NCBI GenBank assembly: GCA_029449245.1 | Contig: JANATF010000006.1 | Span: forward strand, 310,001 to 374,000 | DNA: 64,000 bases | Direction of reading: 5' to 3' | Source: Mortierella alpina | Taxonomy: Eukaryota; Mortierellomycota; Mortierellomycetes; Mortierellales; Mortierellaceae | In this document: positions 12,138-23,700 of the stretch, one piece after another | Layout: each line of letters opens with the position of its first letter | Numbering within the stretch: the first letter of the stretch is position 1 | The notes under the pieces: generated by a model | What the model saw: the letters and a program-made list of their open reading frames with translations, nothing else | Databases searched by the model: none | What the model was told of the DNA's origin: nothing | Translations under genes and position numbers: made by a program

Positions 12138-13697
12138 TCATGCCACAGTCCTCGAGTGCAGCACAAAGGCATCCAGACGCGTCCCGCAATCTGCGTCGTA
12201 GGCCTCCCAGATCAGCCGGCGGTCGCCTGTGACCTTCATGAGCACATAATGGTGGCGAATCTTGATCTTTCCTTCAGTCCAGACATCGTAGTCTTCAACC
12301 TGCTCCTTGTCAAGCTGCCCTCCCGCGCCTCCAATGATAGTGTACACCATGTTGTCGTCCTGTCCTCGCATGTAGTTGTGCTGGTGACCTGAAATCACTA
12401 GATCGACGTGGTGCTGCTGGAATAAAGAGACGTACCGGGTTCTAACAAAGGATCCCCAATGTTTCTCGCCTTTGTTCTCCCACGCGTCCTTCTCCCAGTA
12501 CTGCGTGTAGGGCGAGATATGGACCAACACGACTCTGAACCATGCTGTTTTTGATGCTTCTGATTTTAACTCGTCCTCCAGCCAGCGGTCTTGCTCCTGG
12601 CTGTTCAGATTCGAGTCCAGGACAATGAAGCGGATTCCTGCGATGGTGTAGGCATGCCACGTGCGCTTGCCGGTGTAGACGTATTCTCCCAGAGGATCAT
12701 AGTCGTGGTTGCCGTGGGCGTAGATTAATGGTGTTGTCTGTCCGATCCTAAAGTGGGACATGGGCGAAGCAAAATCGATCTGCCAATTGTCGAGCGACTC
12801 GTATTCTTGGACAGCATCGCCCGCGTGAATAAGGTAATCCACCTTATGGTGCTCCGTCATGGCCTTCAGGACCTTGTAGAACTGGGTGACCTCGCACTGG
12901 TTGTCAGAGATGGCTCCAAACCGCGCGATCTCGCGATCCTCCAGTAGTGGGGGTTCTGGCAGATGAGCGAACGTGTAGGATCGGAGGAGATGGTTCATGA
13001 CCTGTGGAGGATTGATTGTGTAGGTAATATTGGTGTTGACGGATGGCAAGCCTGAGATCGTGGCGGTATAGACTACATGGGTCTTGTCCAGTGATTTTAA
13101 GGTCGTCTCTCCTAGGACGGCATTGCGGTTCTGATCCATGTCTACCAGCCCTGATCCCATGGCGGGAACCCAGGTGAGATCCATGTCGGGCAGTTTGCAG
13201 TTGATTTCCCAGATTACTAGCACAGTTGAGCTGTCCTTGACAAATAACATGGGGTCCTTCCGGTATGAGCAGCGTTTTACGTCCCAGTTGAAGGCCCAGT
13301 TTTTGAGCTTAAACCCCGCGACAGCCGTCCAGCTCGACGCATCCTGAAAGTAGAGGTAGGCCAAGAATGCATAGAGACCCAGACAGAACACGATCGGGTA
13401 CCGGATCTGGCGCCTTCGCCGAGGGATAAACGAGAGGATCCGATCGATCCACTGCGTGATCGTATTACTGGGTCCTCCATGAAGCATCATAGGGTGTCGA
13501 CTATGAAAACGTGCACCGATCCCCGTCCCAGTCGCCGATGGCGGTGTTGCGATGATGGTTGGCGTGACAGTGGTCGAGATGGGCGAGGGTGCTGGCATGC
13601 TCTGCCTTCGTTGATGAGACTTGTTTGTCGTGTAGCTTGACATGATGCAGATGGGGTCTCCACGCAAGCTGCGGATGGATGATGGAGGAAGGATCAA
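12138..13697 (-). CDS. Membrane-anchored metallophosphoesterase (purple-acid-phosphatase-like)
   Basis: A single intronless frame of 519 residues. A short Ser/Pro-rich basic N-terminus is followed by one transmembrane segment at about residues 98-117 (after RRRRQIRY), so it is probably a type II membrane protein with a lumenal or extracellular catalytic domain. The calcineurin-like metal motifs are in order: SDNQ (264-267), HAGD (291-294), GNHD (329-332), LVHIS (391-395) and GHQH (437-440). These form the di-metal centre that hydrolyses phosphomonoesters or diesters; the substrate is unknown. Residues 150-250 look like the beta-sandwich that precedes the catalytic domain in purple acid phosphatases. 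A second in-frame ATG at 13643 (MSSYTTNK) is an equally possible start. Confidence 0.83.
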   Translation of the reverse strand: MILPPSSIRSLRGDPICIMSSYTTNKSHQRRQSMPAPSPISTTVTPTIIATPPSATGTGIGARFHSRHPMMLHGGPSNTITQWIDRILSFIPRRRRQIRYPIVFCLGLYAFLAYLYFQDASSWTAVAGFKLKNWAFNWDVKRCSYRKDPMLFVKDSSTVLVIWEINCKLPDMDLTWVPAMGSGLVDMDQNRNAVLGETTLKSLDKTHVVYTATISGLPSVNTNITYTINPPQVMNHLLRSYTFAHLPEPPLLEDREIARFGAISDNQCEVTQFYKVLKAMTEHHKVDYLIHAGDAVQEYESLDNWQIDFASPMSHFRIGQTTPLIYAHGNHDYDPLGEYVYTGKRTWHAYTIAGIRFIVLDSNLNSQEQDRWLEDELKSEASKTAWFRVVLVHISPYTQYWEKDAWENKGEKHWGSFVRTRYVSLFQQHHVDLVISGHQHNYMRGQDDNMVYTIIGGAGGQLDKEQVEDYDVWTEGKIKIRHHYVLMKVTGDRRLIWEAYDADCGTRLDAFVLHSRTVA

Positions 13698-15054
13698 GGA
13701 TCAAAAATAAAGAATGAAAGACAGTGATCGAGGAGGGAGGAAGGAGGAAAGATGAAGACACGGCAATGCGGATGCTGGAAATAGGGCTGGGAGGTGCGGG
13801 AGGTGGGGGCTGGTATGGGATGGATGCAAGAATAGCAACGTGGGAAGGGGCTGCCCGGATCATAAAGAAATACGCTAGGCCATTTTTGCTTTACACTCCA
13901 ATATCGAGCGCTTGGTGAGCCATTTGAACCAAGATATGGCCCTATATGCACAATGAAAGAACGGGTCAGCATCGCTCTGAAAGTGGGAAACCAAGGAGGT
14001 CGCCTCAACTTGCTCTGGCGCCTACAGTGTTGATAAAAGGTGCGAGACTCGAGATCAACGTCCCGGCACGCTCATCCCGGCAACCAGAAAACTTGAGGCT
14101 GCGTCCTTGCTCACTGTAGACATACTCTCACCGGTTCCCCGTCTCGCCTGAAAAACGGATCTCATGAAGCGGCCAAGCCAAGTCAGATCGTTGGAAGCTG
14201 AGGCACAGAGCAGCATCCAATTTACGCAAACATGAAACCTTGTCAAGGACCTGGAGTCTGGTTGAGAGCCGAGGTCAAGCGGACTCTGGATGCAGGTGTT
14301 ACATATTACCCTGCAGTGCTGTGTGGTGTGTGCTATGATTATGCATAGGGTACAAACGCCTGTTCTGTAGCCACGTCCACACAAAGTCGTGCGATTTAGT
14401 TAGGACGTTCATAACAATGTCTCACGCGATCGATCCGTTGCGCAAAGTTTCCAGCACTGGACGGCGAAGCTACGACTCGGTTGTCTTTGCGCAACAAGGC
14501 ACCTGCAGCGAAGCTCTGGACAAATGACACATGTCCGAAATGAGTCTTGGGGGGCTGCGTTAACCCTTTTCAGAGAGACAATGCTGTCAACAAAGTTAAC
14601 AAGCCGATGGCTCTGCAGGGGAGATGATCAGTCAAGATCCTCGTCCAGCTCTTCATTACTGAGTTGTTCTGAGTGGTGTGCAGGGTGACACCGATTGTCC
14701 TCCACGACTCCAAAAGAGACGAGCGTATCAGGGGCGTGCTACTTTAAAAAAGGGCGAACCTGAAGCGCGGTAGCCTCCCCCCCTTGTTCTCTCATTTGCT
14801 AGACTGCTGTCCGTCCACTCACCCCATTTCTCACCTCCACTCACATGTGCAATACGACTCTGCACAGAACCAGTAGTTGGAACCCCACAAAAGAGCTGCT
14901 TCTCCACACTTGATCACGCACGCGGAGAATACTCTCCATCGCTGCGGGGTAGAGGCACTATAAAAGAAGCCATGCCCCTAACATGCTCCTCTCCACACTA
15001 CCTTCTCGCCCAGAGTCTCTCGCCCTCCTTGTCCTAGCCCACAGTGCACATACA
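13698..15054. other. Divergent intergenic region (phosphoesterase / hydrolase)
   Basis: About 1.36 kb between divergent genes. It contains a TATA box for the hydrolase at 14959 and otherwise no frame that resembles a protein. Confidence 0.55.
14959..14965 (+). promoter_or_regulatory. TATA box of the alpha/beta hydrolase
   Basis: A clean TATAAAA lies 96 bp upstream of the ATG at 15055 and only 24 bp upstream of another in-frame ATG at 14983. Transcription starting about 30 bp downstream of the box would exclude the 14983 ATG, so 15055 is the likelier start. Confidence 0.6.
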
Positions 15055-17028
15055 ATGTCCTCGCCCACACACTCTGCTCTCATCACACACACCTGGCCAC
15101 CCAAGCAACGATGGTCGCTCGCTTTTCCTATCAACAACTTACGTCGGTATCTCACTTTCATCACTCAAGAGCTGGCTATCGGGGCGTCTCTAATCCTCAA
15201 ACACCCATTCACACCCCCACCAGTACCTACATGGCCGCTTCATCTGGCCCTTTTTGTGGCCATGATTCGAGCCACTGCAGACCACCAAGAACACATTGTT
15301 GAGGACATCTCTGACATTCGGCGGCTGATTGACACTTTCTTTCACTACCTACCAAAGCTGCCGCAGATGCGGATCGTTCACCTATCGCTACTGATACCGA
15401 AAGGCGGGCGAAGCTTTCCGGGAGTCCTTGGTCCACTGGAGCACATTGAGACTGGCCATCGCACCCTACCAGGGCAGTGGATCTCAGACTCCAGAGTGTG
15501 GGACAAGATCATGGGGCTACCTATAGCCAACACAGTCAGGAACTGCAAGGATCCTTTTGCTGCTCGCGAGGGCGAGAAGGTCATTTTCTACACCCATGGT
15601 GGCGGCTACTTTATCTGCAGCAACGCCACTCATCGCGAGATGCTTTGGAGAATCTCTCGAGCAACCGGGCGACGCATCTTTGGTAAGGATAAGGCTACGA
15701 GAGTATGTGAAGGGGTTTATGGTCTGAGACGACTGCCAGCCGATGCTCATTGTGCTGACTAGAGAAACCTCCTCCCCCCCTCCTCCTCATCCTCCTTCTA
15801 CCTTACTTTCTACTCACCCCTCGGCCCGCATGAGCGAAGCGGTTGACTATCGGCTCGCTCCGGAACATCCATATCCTGCGGCGTTACAGGACGCCTCGCA
15901 TGCGTTTTGTCATTTGACCGACCCAAGTGGATGCGGATTTGACCCCGAAAATGTTACAGCGGCTGGCGACTCTGCTGGCGGCGGACTGATGCTGGCATTG
16001 ATGATGTATCAGCGAGACAACTGTCTGCGCACGCCCTCCAAAGCCATTCTCTTGTCGGTAAGTCGATGCGCGTGAAAACGCCTCCTCATAGACAGAGGGT
16101 CATATGTCAACGAGGAGAAAGGGAGGGGGGCGGAGGGCGGAGGGAGAGAGATGATGTTTGTTTGATAATGTACCACACTGTACCAAAAGGGGTGCTGTAG
16201 CGCACCTTACCCCCTCATTCTCATTTGCCACTCTCTCGTGCAGTGATAATCCTCCAACAGCTCATCCTCGCCTTTGCCCTCTTTGTGCTGCTTGCTCTGG
16301 TTTGATTCCAAGTCTGCCGATCCCTCATTAATCTATTTGCATAGCCATGGCTAGATCTGACCATGAGCTGCGACTCGTGGGTTACAAACTCCATGGACTA
16401 TCTGCCTTGTCCACCCAAGAGCGAGCACAAATTCAACCCTATTTCGTTCTATTGCTCTGGCCGCGACAAGGTCAAAACCCTTGCTCGGCACCCATATATC
16501 TCTCCGCTCTGGGGAAACCTCCAGAATCTCCCTCCGCTGCAGATCCATTGCGGTGAGGCTGAGCGCCTGCGCGACGAATGTATTCTATACACGTACAAGG
16601 CTGGAGGACACCTTGGACCTATAAGCAGACTGCCTTTTCAAAAGTTGGACGAGCCTACAGCAAGCTTGACTCAGACAAGTGCGAGCTCTAAAAAAAGCGG
16701 CCCCGTCGAACTCGACATCTACCCTGGAATGGTGCATGTCTTTCAGGCGATTCCATTCTTACCAGAGTCGAATATGGCCCTGGAAAGGATGCTGGATTTC
16801 ATGGAGCGAAAGGAAGCTGAGAAGTTGAAGGAGGCTGAGAAGAACACCTCTTTAGACGTAGGAGGGAAAGAAGGGATCGGCACTGCCATAGCCGCAGTTG
16901 AAGGCGGCGTATCATCAGCAGCAGCTTTAGAGGCAGAGGAGCTGGTGGGGCAGTCAAAGTTGAGCGAGAGTTTAGGACACGTTAAGGAATGGGATCAACC
17001 ACGCGAGTCGCTCACTGCAACCGCATAG
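15055..17028 (+). CDS. HSL-type alpha/beta hydrolase (lipase/esterase), 3 exons
   Basis: Exons 15055-15682, 15840-16057 and 16345-17028 join in phase to give 509 residues. The hormone-sensitive-lipase family signature is complete: oxyanion-hole HGGGY at about 181-185, VDYRLAPEHPYPAAL, nucleophile GDSAGG (Ser254), an Asp in the CGEAERLRDE region and a His in GMVHVFQ. The family hydrolyses ester bonds of acylglycerols, sterol esters or small esters. The N-terminal ~170 residues include hydrophobic stretches (LAIGASLIL, LHLALFVAMI) that could bind membrane or lipid droplets. The C-terminal ~90 residues are Glu/Ala/Ser-rich and extend past the fold. The start was chosen from the TATA box position; an in-frame ATG at 14983 would add 24 residues. 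Confidence 0.87.
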
Positions 17029-18164
17029 CAGCGGATCGGACATTTGAGATCTCTGTTCAAAATAAAGACGTAGTGCTTCATATGTATCTTCCATACGTCT
17101 GCAGGAACTATCGTGAACCACTATGGAGAGACGTGTCACTACGGTATTCCTTCGATGACAATTACCACGAGGTCGTGTTTCTGCCTAAAGCAGAACATAA
17201 TCTTTGGGGAAGGCTGTGAGGACAGTTCCTGCGGAACAGTCTTCGATGAGTTGGTTTCTCGGCACCACAGTTACGGCGCAAACCTTGTGAGGGTCGGAAC
17301 CAGTCATTTCATCAGAGGCACCGCACCAGACTCAAAGTTACAGCCAGTCTATCAAGATCTAATTTTGTGTAGCGACTGCTTATCATGCTATCGTGATAGA
17401 GTGGATTAGCGTGGGGAAGCAAGTGGGCGGTGAAATGAGGTTGAGGAAGGGGAGTGATGAAGAGAGGGAAGAGAGAAGAGAGGGAGAGGGAGTGAGAGAG
17501 AGCACGCCTGAGACAGGGTGATGAGACTGAGACGGAGCATGGACAAAATACAGCACATGCTCGTGGAGCGGGTACAGGATCGATATGTACAGTATCTCCT
17601 GTATGAGCAGCGGAATGACGGCAACGAGCGATCCAGACGAAAGTGTGGGGCGCTGTGGTCAGCGAGTGCCTTTTGTTTTCTTTCTCTCGCCGTACCCTTG
17701 TAACCTTCTTTACGTTCTCGAGGCAGGGCATATCCCGCAATCGTCCAATCATCGTGCATGGATTGCAACTGTCTCACCGTGTTGTGTGTGTGCCTTTTTT
17801 CTTTAGTGCACACGAGCACGCGAAGGCATGCTCTTGGATTCAGTTTACTCTGCATTGCAGACAAACTCTGTCTGAGTTCATACAACCATATCCGTATCCG
17901 TGTCTGCCTGCATCTCGCTGTCGCTGTGGTCGTTCGCTCAGCTCGTCCTTGTCGTTCACTCGTCCATGCTAGTGCAGAGACGGTGGGACGCGCGAGGCAA
18001 CCCTGCTGCTCTCCTTCAGCTTTCAGTATTCCACCCCCCGCATCACCTTTTTTTCCTTTTTTTCCTTCTTTCTTCTCTTTCTTCTCCCTCATACTTTTTT
18101 TTCTCCGTGTCTTCCTTTCTTCCCACCTCCCTTCTCACCCTCACCACTGTCAGCCCCTTTCACA
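17029..18164. other. Intergenic region with pyrimidine-rich GAL1 leader
   Basis: About 1.1 kb without a recognisable gene. The last ~160 bases before the galactokinase ATG (about 18003-18164) are strongly C/T-rich, with CTTTTTTTCC-type runs, as is common just upstream of strongly expressed fungal genes. The antisense of 17440-17500 is CT-rich as well. Confidence 0.55.
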
Positions 18165-19715
18165 ATGACCTTCACGACCATCCCCGTCATTGACGACATC
18201 TCCATTCTCTACTCTGAGCCAAAGATTGCCAGTGCTCGCGCTCGCTGGTCCAACCTCTCCATCCAATTCGAGAAACTCTATGGTCGCCTGCCCGACTTCA
18301 TTGCCCGCTCGCCTGGTCGTGTGAATCTTATTGGCGAGCACATTGACTATGCTGGATTCGGAGTGCTGCCCATGGCCATCGAGGACGATTGCCTCATCGC
18401 CGTCGCGATTGACCACTCCAGCTCCACGGTTAAACTGTCTAATCTCAACACCAAATACCCACCTCTTGAGTTCACACCCAAGACCGCGCAAGAGGGCTAT
18501 GTTTCCATCCATCCCGAAGCCCATATCTGGAGCAACTACTTCTCGGCAGGTTACCGCGGACTGCTCGAGGAACTCAAGGTGGAGGACCCCAAGGGCATGC
18601 TCTGTCTCATGAGCGGCACCGTTCCCACGGGCGCTGGCCTCTCTTCTTCCTCGGCCTTTGTGTGTTGTGCAGTGAATGCGACGACCAAGGCGCAAGAATC
18701 CATCCTCACGGGCAGAATGCCCTCGGCCCATGAACTCGCCGTCATCTCGATCCGTTCTGAACGCTATGTCGGCACCATGGGTGGAGGCATGGATCAGGCG
18801 TGCTCGATCCTCTCGAAGCCAAAGTCCGCATTGTTCATTGAGTTCCATCCGGTCCTCAAAGTCACGCCTGTCTACTTCCCAACCACACTCCCTCCTATTG
18901 CCTTTGTGATCGCAGATACGTTGGTGACCTCGGACAAGGCCGTCACTGCGCCAGTCCGCTACAACTTGCGCGTAGTCGAGACCCGTGGCGCGGCGCGGAT
19001 CCTGGCCATGAGTTTGGGGATCGACATCCCCGCCTCGGGCAAGCTGCATTTGAAACAAGTCCTGGATGCTCATTTTGAAAAGAGTGGCTACCAGGCAGGG
19101 AACAAGACCGAGGCCGAGGCCGATATCGAGAAGCTGACAGAGATGGACCATATTGTCGAGCGGATATTTGGAACAGATGAGATCAAGGCTGGCGTTTCGT
19201 ATGCAAAGATGTGTGAGCTATCGGGATTGAGCGAGGACGAGTTCAGGAAGTTGTACATTCAGCAACCTATTCGAGGCGACCAGTTCCACCTCTACCGGCG
19301 GGCCAAGCACGTCTACAGCGAGGAAAAACGCGTGGTTCAGTTCAGGGACACGTGCGAGAAGGCGATGACGAACAAGGGCCTTCAAGCCGAGACACTGTTC
19401 TCACAGCTGGGTGGACTCATGAATGCGTCTCAGGATTCATGCCATTCGCTGTTTGACTGCTCGTGTGATGAGCTAGAGGAGCTGACGGCGGTGGCGCGTC
19501 GTGCGGGCGCGTATGGGTCGCGATTGACGGGTGCTGGCTGGGGAGGCGCTACCGTGTCGTTGGTGGCAGAAGATCGCGTGCCCGAGTTCATTGCGTGTCT
19601 GAAGAGAGAGTTTTATGCCAAGCACCACCCCGACCTCACGGGCGATGCGCTCGACCACGCGGTCTTTGCATCTGCGCCCTCCAGCGGCGCTGCCACCTTT
19701 GTCGGTCGTTTGTAG
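18165..19715 (+). CDS. GAL1: Galactokinase (GHMP family; Gal1/GALK2-like)
   Basis: One intronless frame of 516 residues, close to yeast Gal1 (528) and human GALK2 (458). The galactokinase signature GRVNLIGEHIDY is at residues 51-62. The GHMP ATP-binding loop VPTGAGLSSSSAF follows, and the C-terminal GHMP motif LTGAGWGGATVSLV is present. It phosphorylates galactose, or N-acetylgalactosamine in the GALK2 branch, at C1 with ATP as the first Leloir step in the cytosol. The start region RSPGRVNLIGEHIDYAGFGVLPMA is shared by both subfamilies, so the sugar preference is not settled by eye. Codon use is strongly biased to C-ending codons and the leader is CT-rich, both suggesting good expression. No GAL cluster partners (GAL7, GAL10) occur in the window. 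Confidence 0.93.
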   Translation: MTFTTIPVIDDISILYSEPKIASARARWSNLSIQFEKLYGRLPDFIARSPGRVNLIGEHIDYAGFGVLPMAIEDDCLIAVAIDHSSSTVKLSNLNTKYPPLEFTPKTAQEGYVSIHPEAHIWSNYFSAGYRGLLEELKVEDPKGMLCLMSGTVPTGAGLSSSSAFVCCAVNATTKAQESILTGRMPSAHELAVISIRSERYVGTMGGGMDQACSILSKPKSALFIEFHPVLKVTPVYFPTTLPPIAFVIADTLVTSDKAVTAPVRYNLRVVETRGAARILAMSLGIDIPASGKLHLKQVLDAHFEKSGYQAGNKTEAEADIEKLTEMDHIVERIFGTDEIKAGVSYAKMCELSGLSEDEFRKLYIQQPIRGDQFHLYRRAKHVYSEEKRVVQFRDTCEKAMTNKGLQAETLFSQLGGLMNASQDSCHSLFDCSCDELEELTAVARRAGAYGSRLTGAGWGGATVSLVAEDRVPEFIACLKREFYAKHHPDLTGDALDHAVFASAPSSGAATFVGRL

Positions 19716-19852
19716 AGTTCAAATCGACATGTACCATTATCCAATTATAAAGTAGTCACTCAGTCCACTCGGGTTATTTTGTTGAATCCCTTTGCTCTCG
19801 CTCTCCTCACCTCTTCTGACTCTCCACTCACTTTACCTCCACTACATTCAGC

Positions 19853-20482
19853 ATGGATCTTCAACGCATCAACGCTCTCATCCGTGAGATCCCCGACTTC
19901 CCCAAGCAGGGCATCATCTTCAAGGACATCTTCCCCTTGTTCCAGGATCCCATTGCTGTCGAGATGGTCATCACCCACATCGTCAACCACATCAACACCA
20001 CTATCGACAAGAAGGTCGACGTTGTCGTCGGTCTCGATGCCCGTGGATTCCTCTTTGGCCCCATCATCGCCATGCGTCTCGGTGCTGCCTTCGCCCCCGT
20101 CCGCAAGGCTGGCAAGCTCCCCGGTGCTACCATCAAGGTTGGATACGAGAAGGAGTACGGCACTGTAAGTTGGAAAAAAAACAAATACACTCACTTCGTT
20201 TGTGCATATTTCTTTTTGGGTGGAGTTTTAACGAGCAGCAACCCCCTTTTTATTTGCTCTTCAAAGGACTACTTTGAGATGCAGTCGGACTCGATCAAGC
20301 CCGGCCAGAACGTTATTGTTATTGACGACCTGATCGCCACTGGAGGAAGCGCCCGTGGCGCCCAGCAGTTGATTGAGCAGTTGAAGGGCAACGTTCTTGA
20401 GTTCATCTTCTTGATCGAGCTCGAGTTCTTGAAGGGCAAGGATGTTCTCAGTGCCCCCATCTACTCCATGATCAAGGCATAA
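19853..20482 (+). CDS. APT1: Adenine phosphoribosyltransferase, 2 exons
   Basis: Exons 19853-20164 and 20267-20482 give 175 residues, the usual APRT size. It starts with the typical fold MDLQRINALIREIPDFPKQG, followed by DIFPLFQDP, GLDARGFLFGP and the PRPP-binding loop VIVIDDLIATGGSA. It converts adenine and PRPP to AMP in the cytosolic purine salvage pathway. The 102-bp intron (20165-20266, GTAAGT...TTCAAAG) is a multiple of three and has no in-frame stop, so an unspliced message would encode a 209-residue form with 34 extra residues between KEYGT and DYFEMQ. The family alignment shows the insert is an intron. It lies 137 bp downstream of galactokinase on the same strand. Confidence 0.95.
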   Translation: MDLQRINALIREIPDFPKQGIIFKDIFPLFQDPIAVEMVITHIVNHINTTIDKKVDVVVGLDARGFLFGPIIAMRLGAAFAPVRKAGKLPGATIKVGYEKEYGTVSWKKNKYTHFVCAYFFLGGVLTSSNPLFICSSKDYFEMQSDSIKPGQNVIVIDDLIATGGSARGAQQLIEQLKGNVLEFIFLIELEFLKGKDVLSAPIYSMIKA

Positions 20483-20763
20483 AGGAAAAAAACGAAACAG
20501 AAAAAAAAAAAGAAAAGGCTGGAGACGAGGAAACCACAATAAAGCGCCGTCGAGGAGGTTGCTTCCTACATGGAATGTGTTATATGTGAAGGCGCCCTGA
20601 TTGTCAGGGCGCTCCTCTCCCTGCCACATCTTACCCTAGCCACCGTTATAATAATCAGGGCAAGGGCCACAAAAAAAGAAACGAGAAAGCCAGAGAGCAA
20701 GGCAGTTGGAGTTTCATGAGGCTGATTATCAATCGTTGTTCAGTACATTCTTCCCGTCAACCT

Positions 20764-23700
20764 CTACTTTTTTCGAACGTAAAACAGGGTATATCCGTGC
20801 TCCGACTACAAAAAACAAAAAACAAAAAAAAGTAAGAGAACCACCCCAATGCAATGCGAGAACAAGGCAAACACAGGGAGTGTCCCTTCCACAAAGGCAA
20901 TGTGTACACATTCATGATCGAGACAGCACTTACCACAGCGACACTTTTGTCACACGGGGAGACACGCGTGTCATCAAAATTGGTCCAGCTGTTAGGCGCC
21001 TCTCCTCGCACACAGGCCGTGTAATGCCCACTGCTCACCTCTCCCGAATGGTTCGAAACTGCATACAGATCGTAGATGGCTGGCTCCATGGGCATGCCGT
21101 TATTAGAAAACGACCTCTTGGGAAGGTACTTTGTCAGGTCCAGATCCTGGATCGGATACTGAACCATGGCCTTGATCTTGTTCTTGAATGGACCCTCGGA
21201 CGAAAATCGCTTCAATTGGATCAGCAGCACATCCGGCACCCGGCTAATCATCAATTGCTTGGTCGCCTTCCGCGGCTTCTTGCAATGTGGACAGTTCCAA
21301 GCGTTCTCGCCCTCCAAGACCTCCGGCTCTACAAACGCATTCAAGCACGACTGAAGCGTCTGCGGCTGTCGCCCGCTGACCTTGGCCTTGATCGGTAGAG
21401 CCAGATACATGAATGCATTGTAAGTGGTCGACGTTTTCCCACACTTGCTACAACAGAGTCGGTTCTTGAACTGCCCCTGGAAGAGGCTGACAATGATCGA
21501 ATCATCCCTCCTCAGATACCGCTGCCACGCAATCTCAGAGGCCTCATAATCCGGCAAACTCTCCATTCGCGCCTCGTCCGCCTCGGAGCCCTCATCATCG
21601 CCCGGTGGTGGCGGCCGAGGCTCCGTCTTCAAATCCTCGTGCAACCCGTCCAGCAAGAAAGACAAAAACTCTTGAGAGTCGTGCTGCTCCGTGCCCTTGA
21701 ACTGAGGCGCAAATCCACCGATCGCATATCGAAAACTAGTCGGCGACACAACCAAGGATTGTCCACTCCACATGCTCCTGATCAGATCTGAAAATGCCTC
21801 TGCCAACTTGCCCTGTGTCCCCAATGGGTTGCGTGAGTTAATATGGCGCTTGAAACTTCCGTCCAGGAAAAATCGGGATAACGGCGGCGTAGCAATTAAG
21901 CACTGGATCACAGAGTTCATAAAGCATGTGTTGCCCAAGTTGGTCAGTCCCGTCTTTCCGAGCTGAGAGCCTCCAATCTTTGAAAAACCCGATCCAAACT
22001 GGGTGTAGTCTTTCAGATCGTTCATTCCTGGAGGCTGAGGAAGCGGTCGCATGGGCCTTGAGGGGATATCAGGGCGCGTGACAGCCGTCGACATTGCTGG
22101 AGGCAACACAGGTCCGGAGGATATGGATGAAGACGTCGACATGCTCGATCCCGGCAGAGGTATCTTTTCGGGGACCGGCGGCGCCGTCATGGTGAGTGTG
22201 AAAGGCTTCTCAGACGCGCCAAAATTATTCCAGTGGTTGTCGTAGATTGTTTGGCGTCTCTGGAGCTTTTCATGAGCTGCTGAAGAATCTGGAGAAAGAA
22301 CGTGATGATACTGATGCGAGGTACCAGGGTATCCATTGTAAGCCGCTGCTTCGTTGTAAAAGTGGCTGTTGATATTGGGATTGGAAGGCACGCCATGCCC
22401 TGGATGATGAGGAGGGTAAGAAGCGGCCACATTGGCATTACTATATGGCGTTGCACGAGGAGGATAGGCAGGTTTGATTCCATTCGTAGAGCCCAGTTGT
22501 ATCCGTGGATTCATCATAGACTGAGGGCCATCGTCGCCGTTGATCTAACATACAGGAGACGAGAAAGAATTTAGCTGCACTGGCTCAAGAAGCAAATGGC
22601 TCATCTGAACACTGATATGACACAAGGACAGGCGCGCCAATTCCATTCTCAAAACATGGTGGCGGGGCACTCACAATATCCTCGATGTTGCGCCGGATGA
22701 TCCTGCCGTCATGACGGTTGATGCCCCCACCTTGAGCGAGCTTCGTAAAGATTGCGTGATTATGGGGCTGGTGGTCATGAGGGATAGGTGTAGATCCTGG
22801 TCGTTCCAAGATGGTATTAGGGTCGGCTGTCGCCGAGGGCTGACCCATGCGTCTGGCTGCATCCACGTCAAACCCCTCGACCCAGTCCATCCCTGCACAT
22901 TCCAGCCAGGCATCGAAGCCGCCGACAAGAAGTACGGGTCTCCGGTGAAGCGGGCGTTCGAATTCCAGGTCATGGAGTGCTCGGAACAGATTGCATAAAG
23001 GCCCTGACTTGGGTAGTTCCGCGGAGTTCTGGTCATAGTAGATGACAAGGTCAACAGATGCTCTGTCCAAAAAAAGTTTCCGCTCTGCAGGCGGGTTGTT
23101 AAATAAGCCCTGATCAGCGAGATTACTGGCAGAGACTCTAACGTTCTCATGCAGAAATGGTGTGGCATGTCAGTTCCATGAAAATTGAACAAATCCGAGC
23201 TCATTCTCGACTAGCGTTGTCTCGGAGCAGTCGCGCTTACCCGTCTCTGAGTGCAAGAGGCTCCACATTCACGATGGACTTGGCCCTGATCTTTGCGCTC
23301 TTGTACTGCACCTGCATGCGTATATCAAGAAGTAGTAAGGATGGTCCCTTCGATTGCTTCATGTAATCCAGTAATCGCTGAGGTTTGATGGAAAGAGGGA
23401 ACGGGTATTTTGCGTCCTTGTCACTGTTCGTCGAAGGCGATGCTTGCGTCACTGTTGGAGCGGGAGGTTTGGTTTCGTTGGCTCCATCTGGTACAGCTGC
23501 CGGTGCAGATGCTGGGGGTAAAATTGTATGTACTGGCCGTGGTACGGGAACTGGCGTGGCAATTGAGCCAACAGTCACTGTAGCCAAAGGTGCTGGTCCC
23601 GAAGAGACTGCAACGGACGGCGATGTGATGGGTAATGAGGACGAGGTGAAATTGACTCCTGAGGAGGTCATGGGCGCCGCTGAGGTCACGCTCGCTTGGA

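Noticed and set aside
14983-15054. Upstream ATG of the alpha/beta hydrolase
   Set aside because: It is only 24 bp from the TATA box, so it is probably not in the transcript.
18150-19151. 333-residue minus-strand frame opposite galactokinase
   Set aside because: Antisense shadow of a strongly biased coding region; galactokinase on the plus strand has complete family motifs.
18000-20482. Galactose gene cluster
   Set aside because: Only galactokinase is present; the neighbour is a purine-salvage gene and no epimerase, uridylyltransferase or permease occurs nearby.
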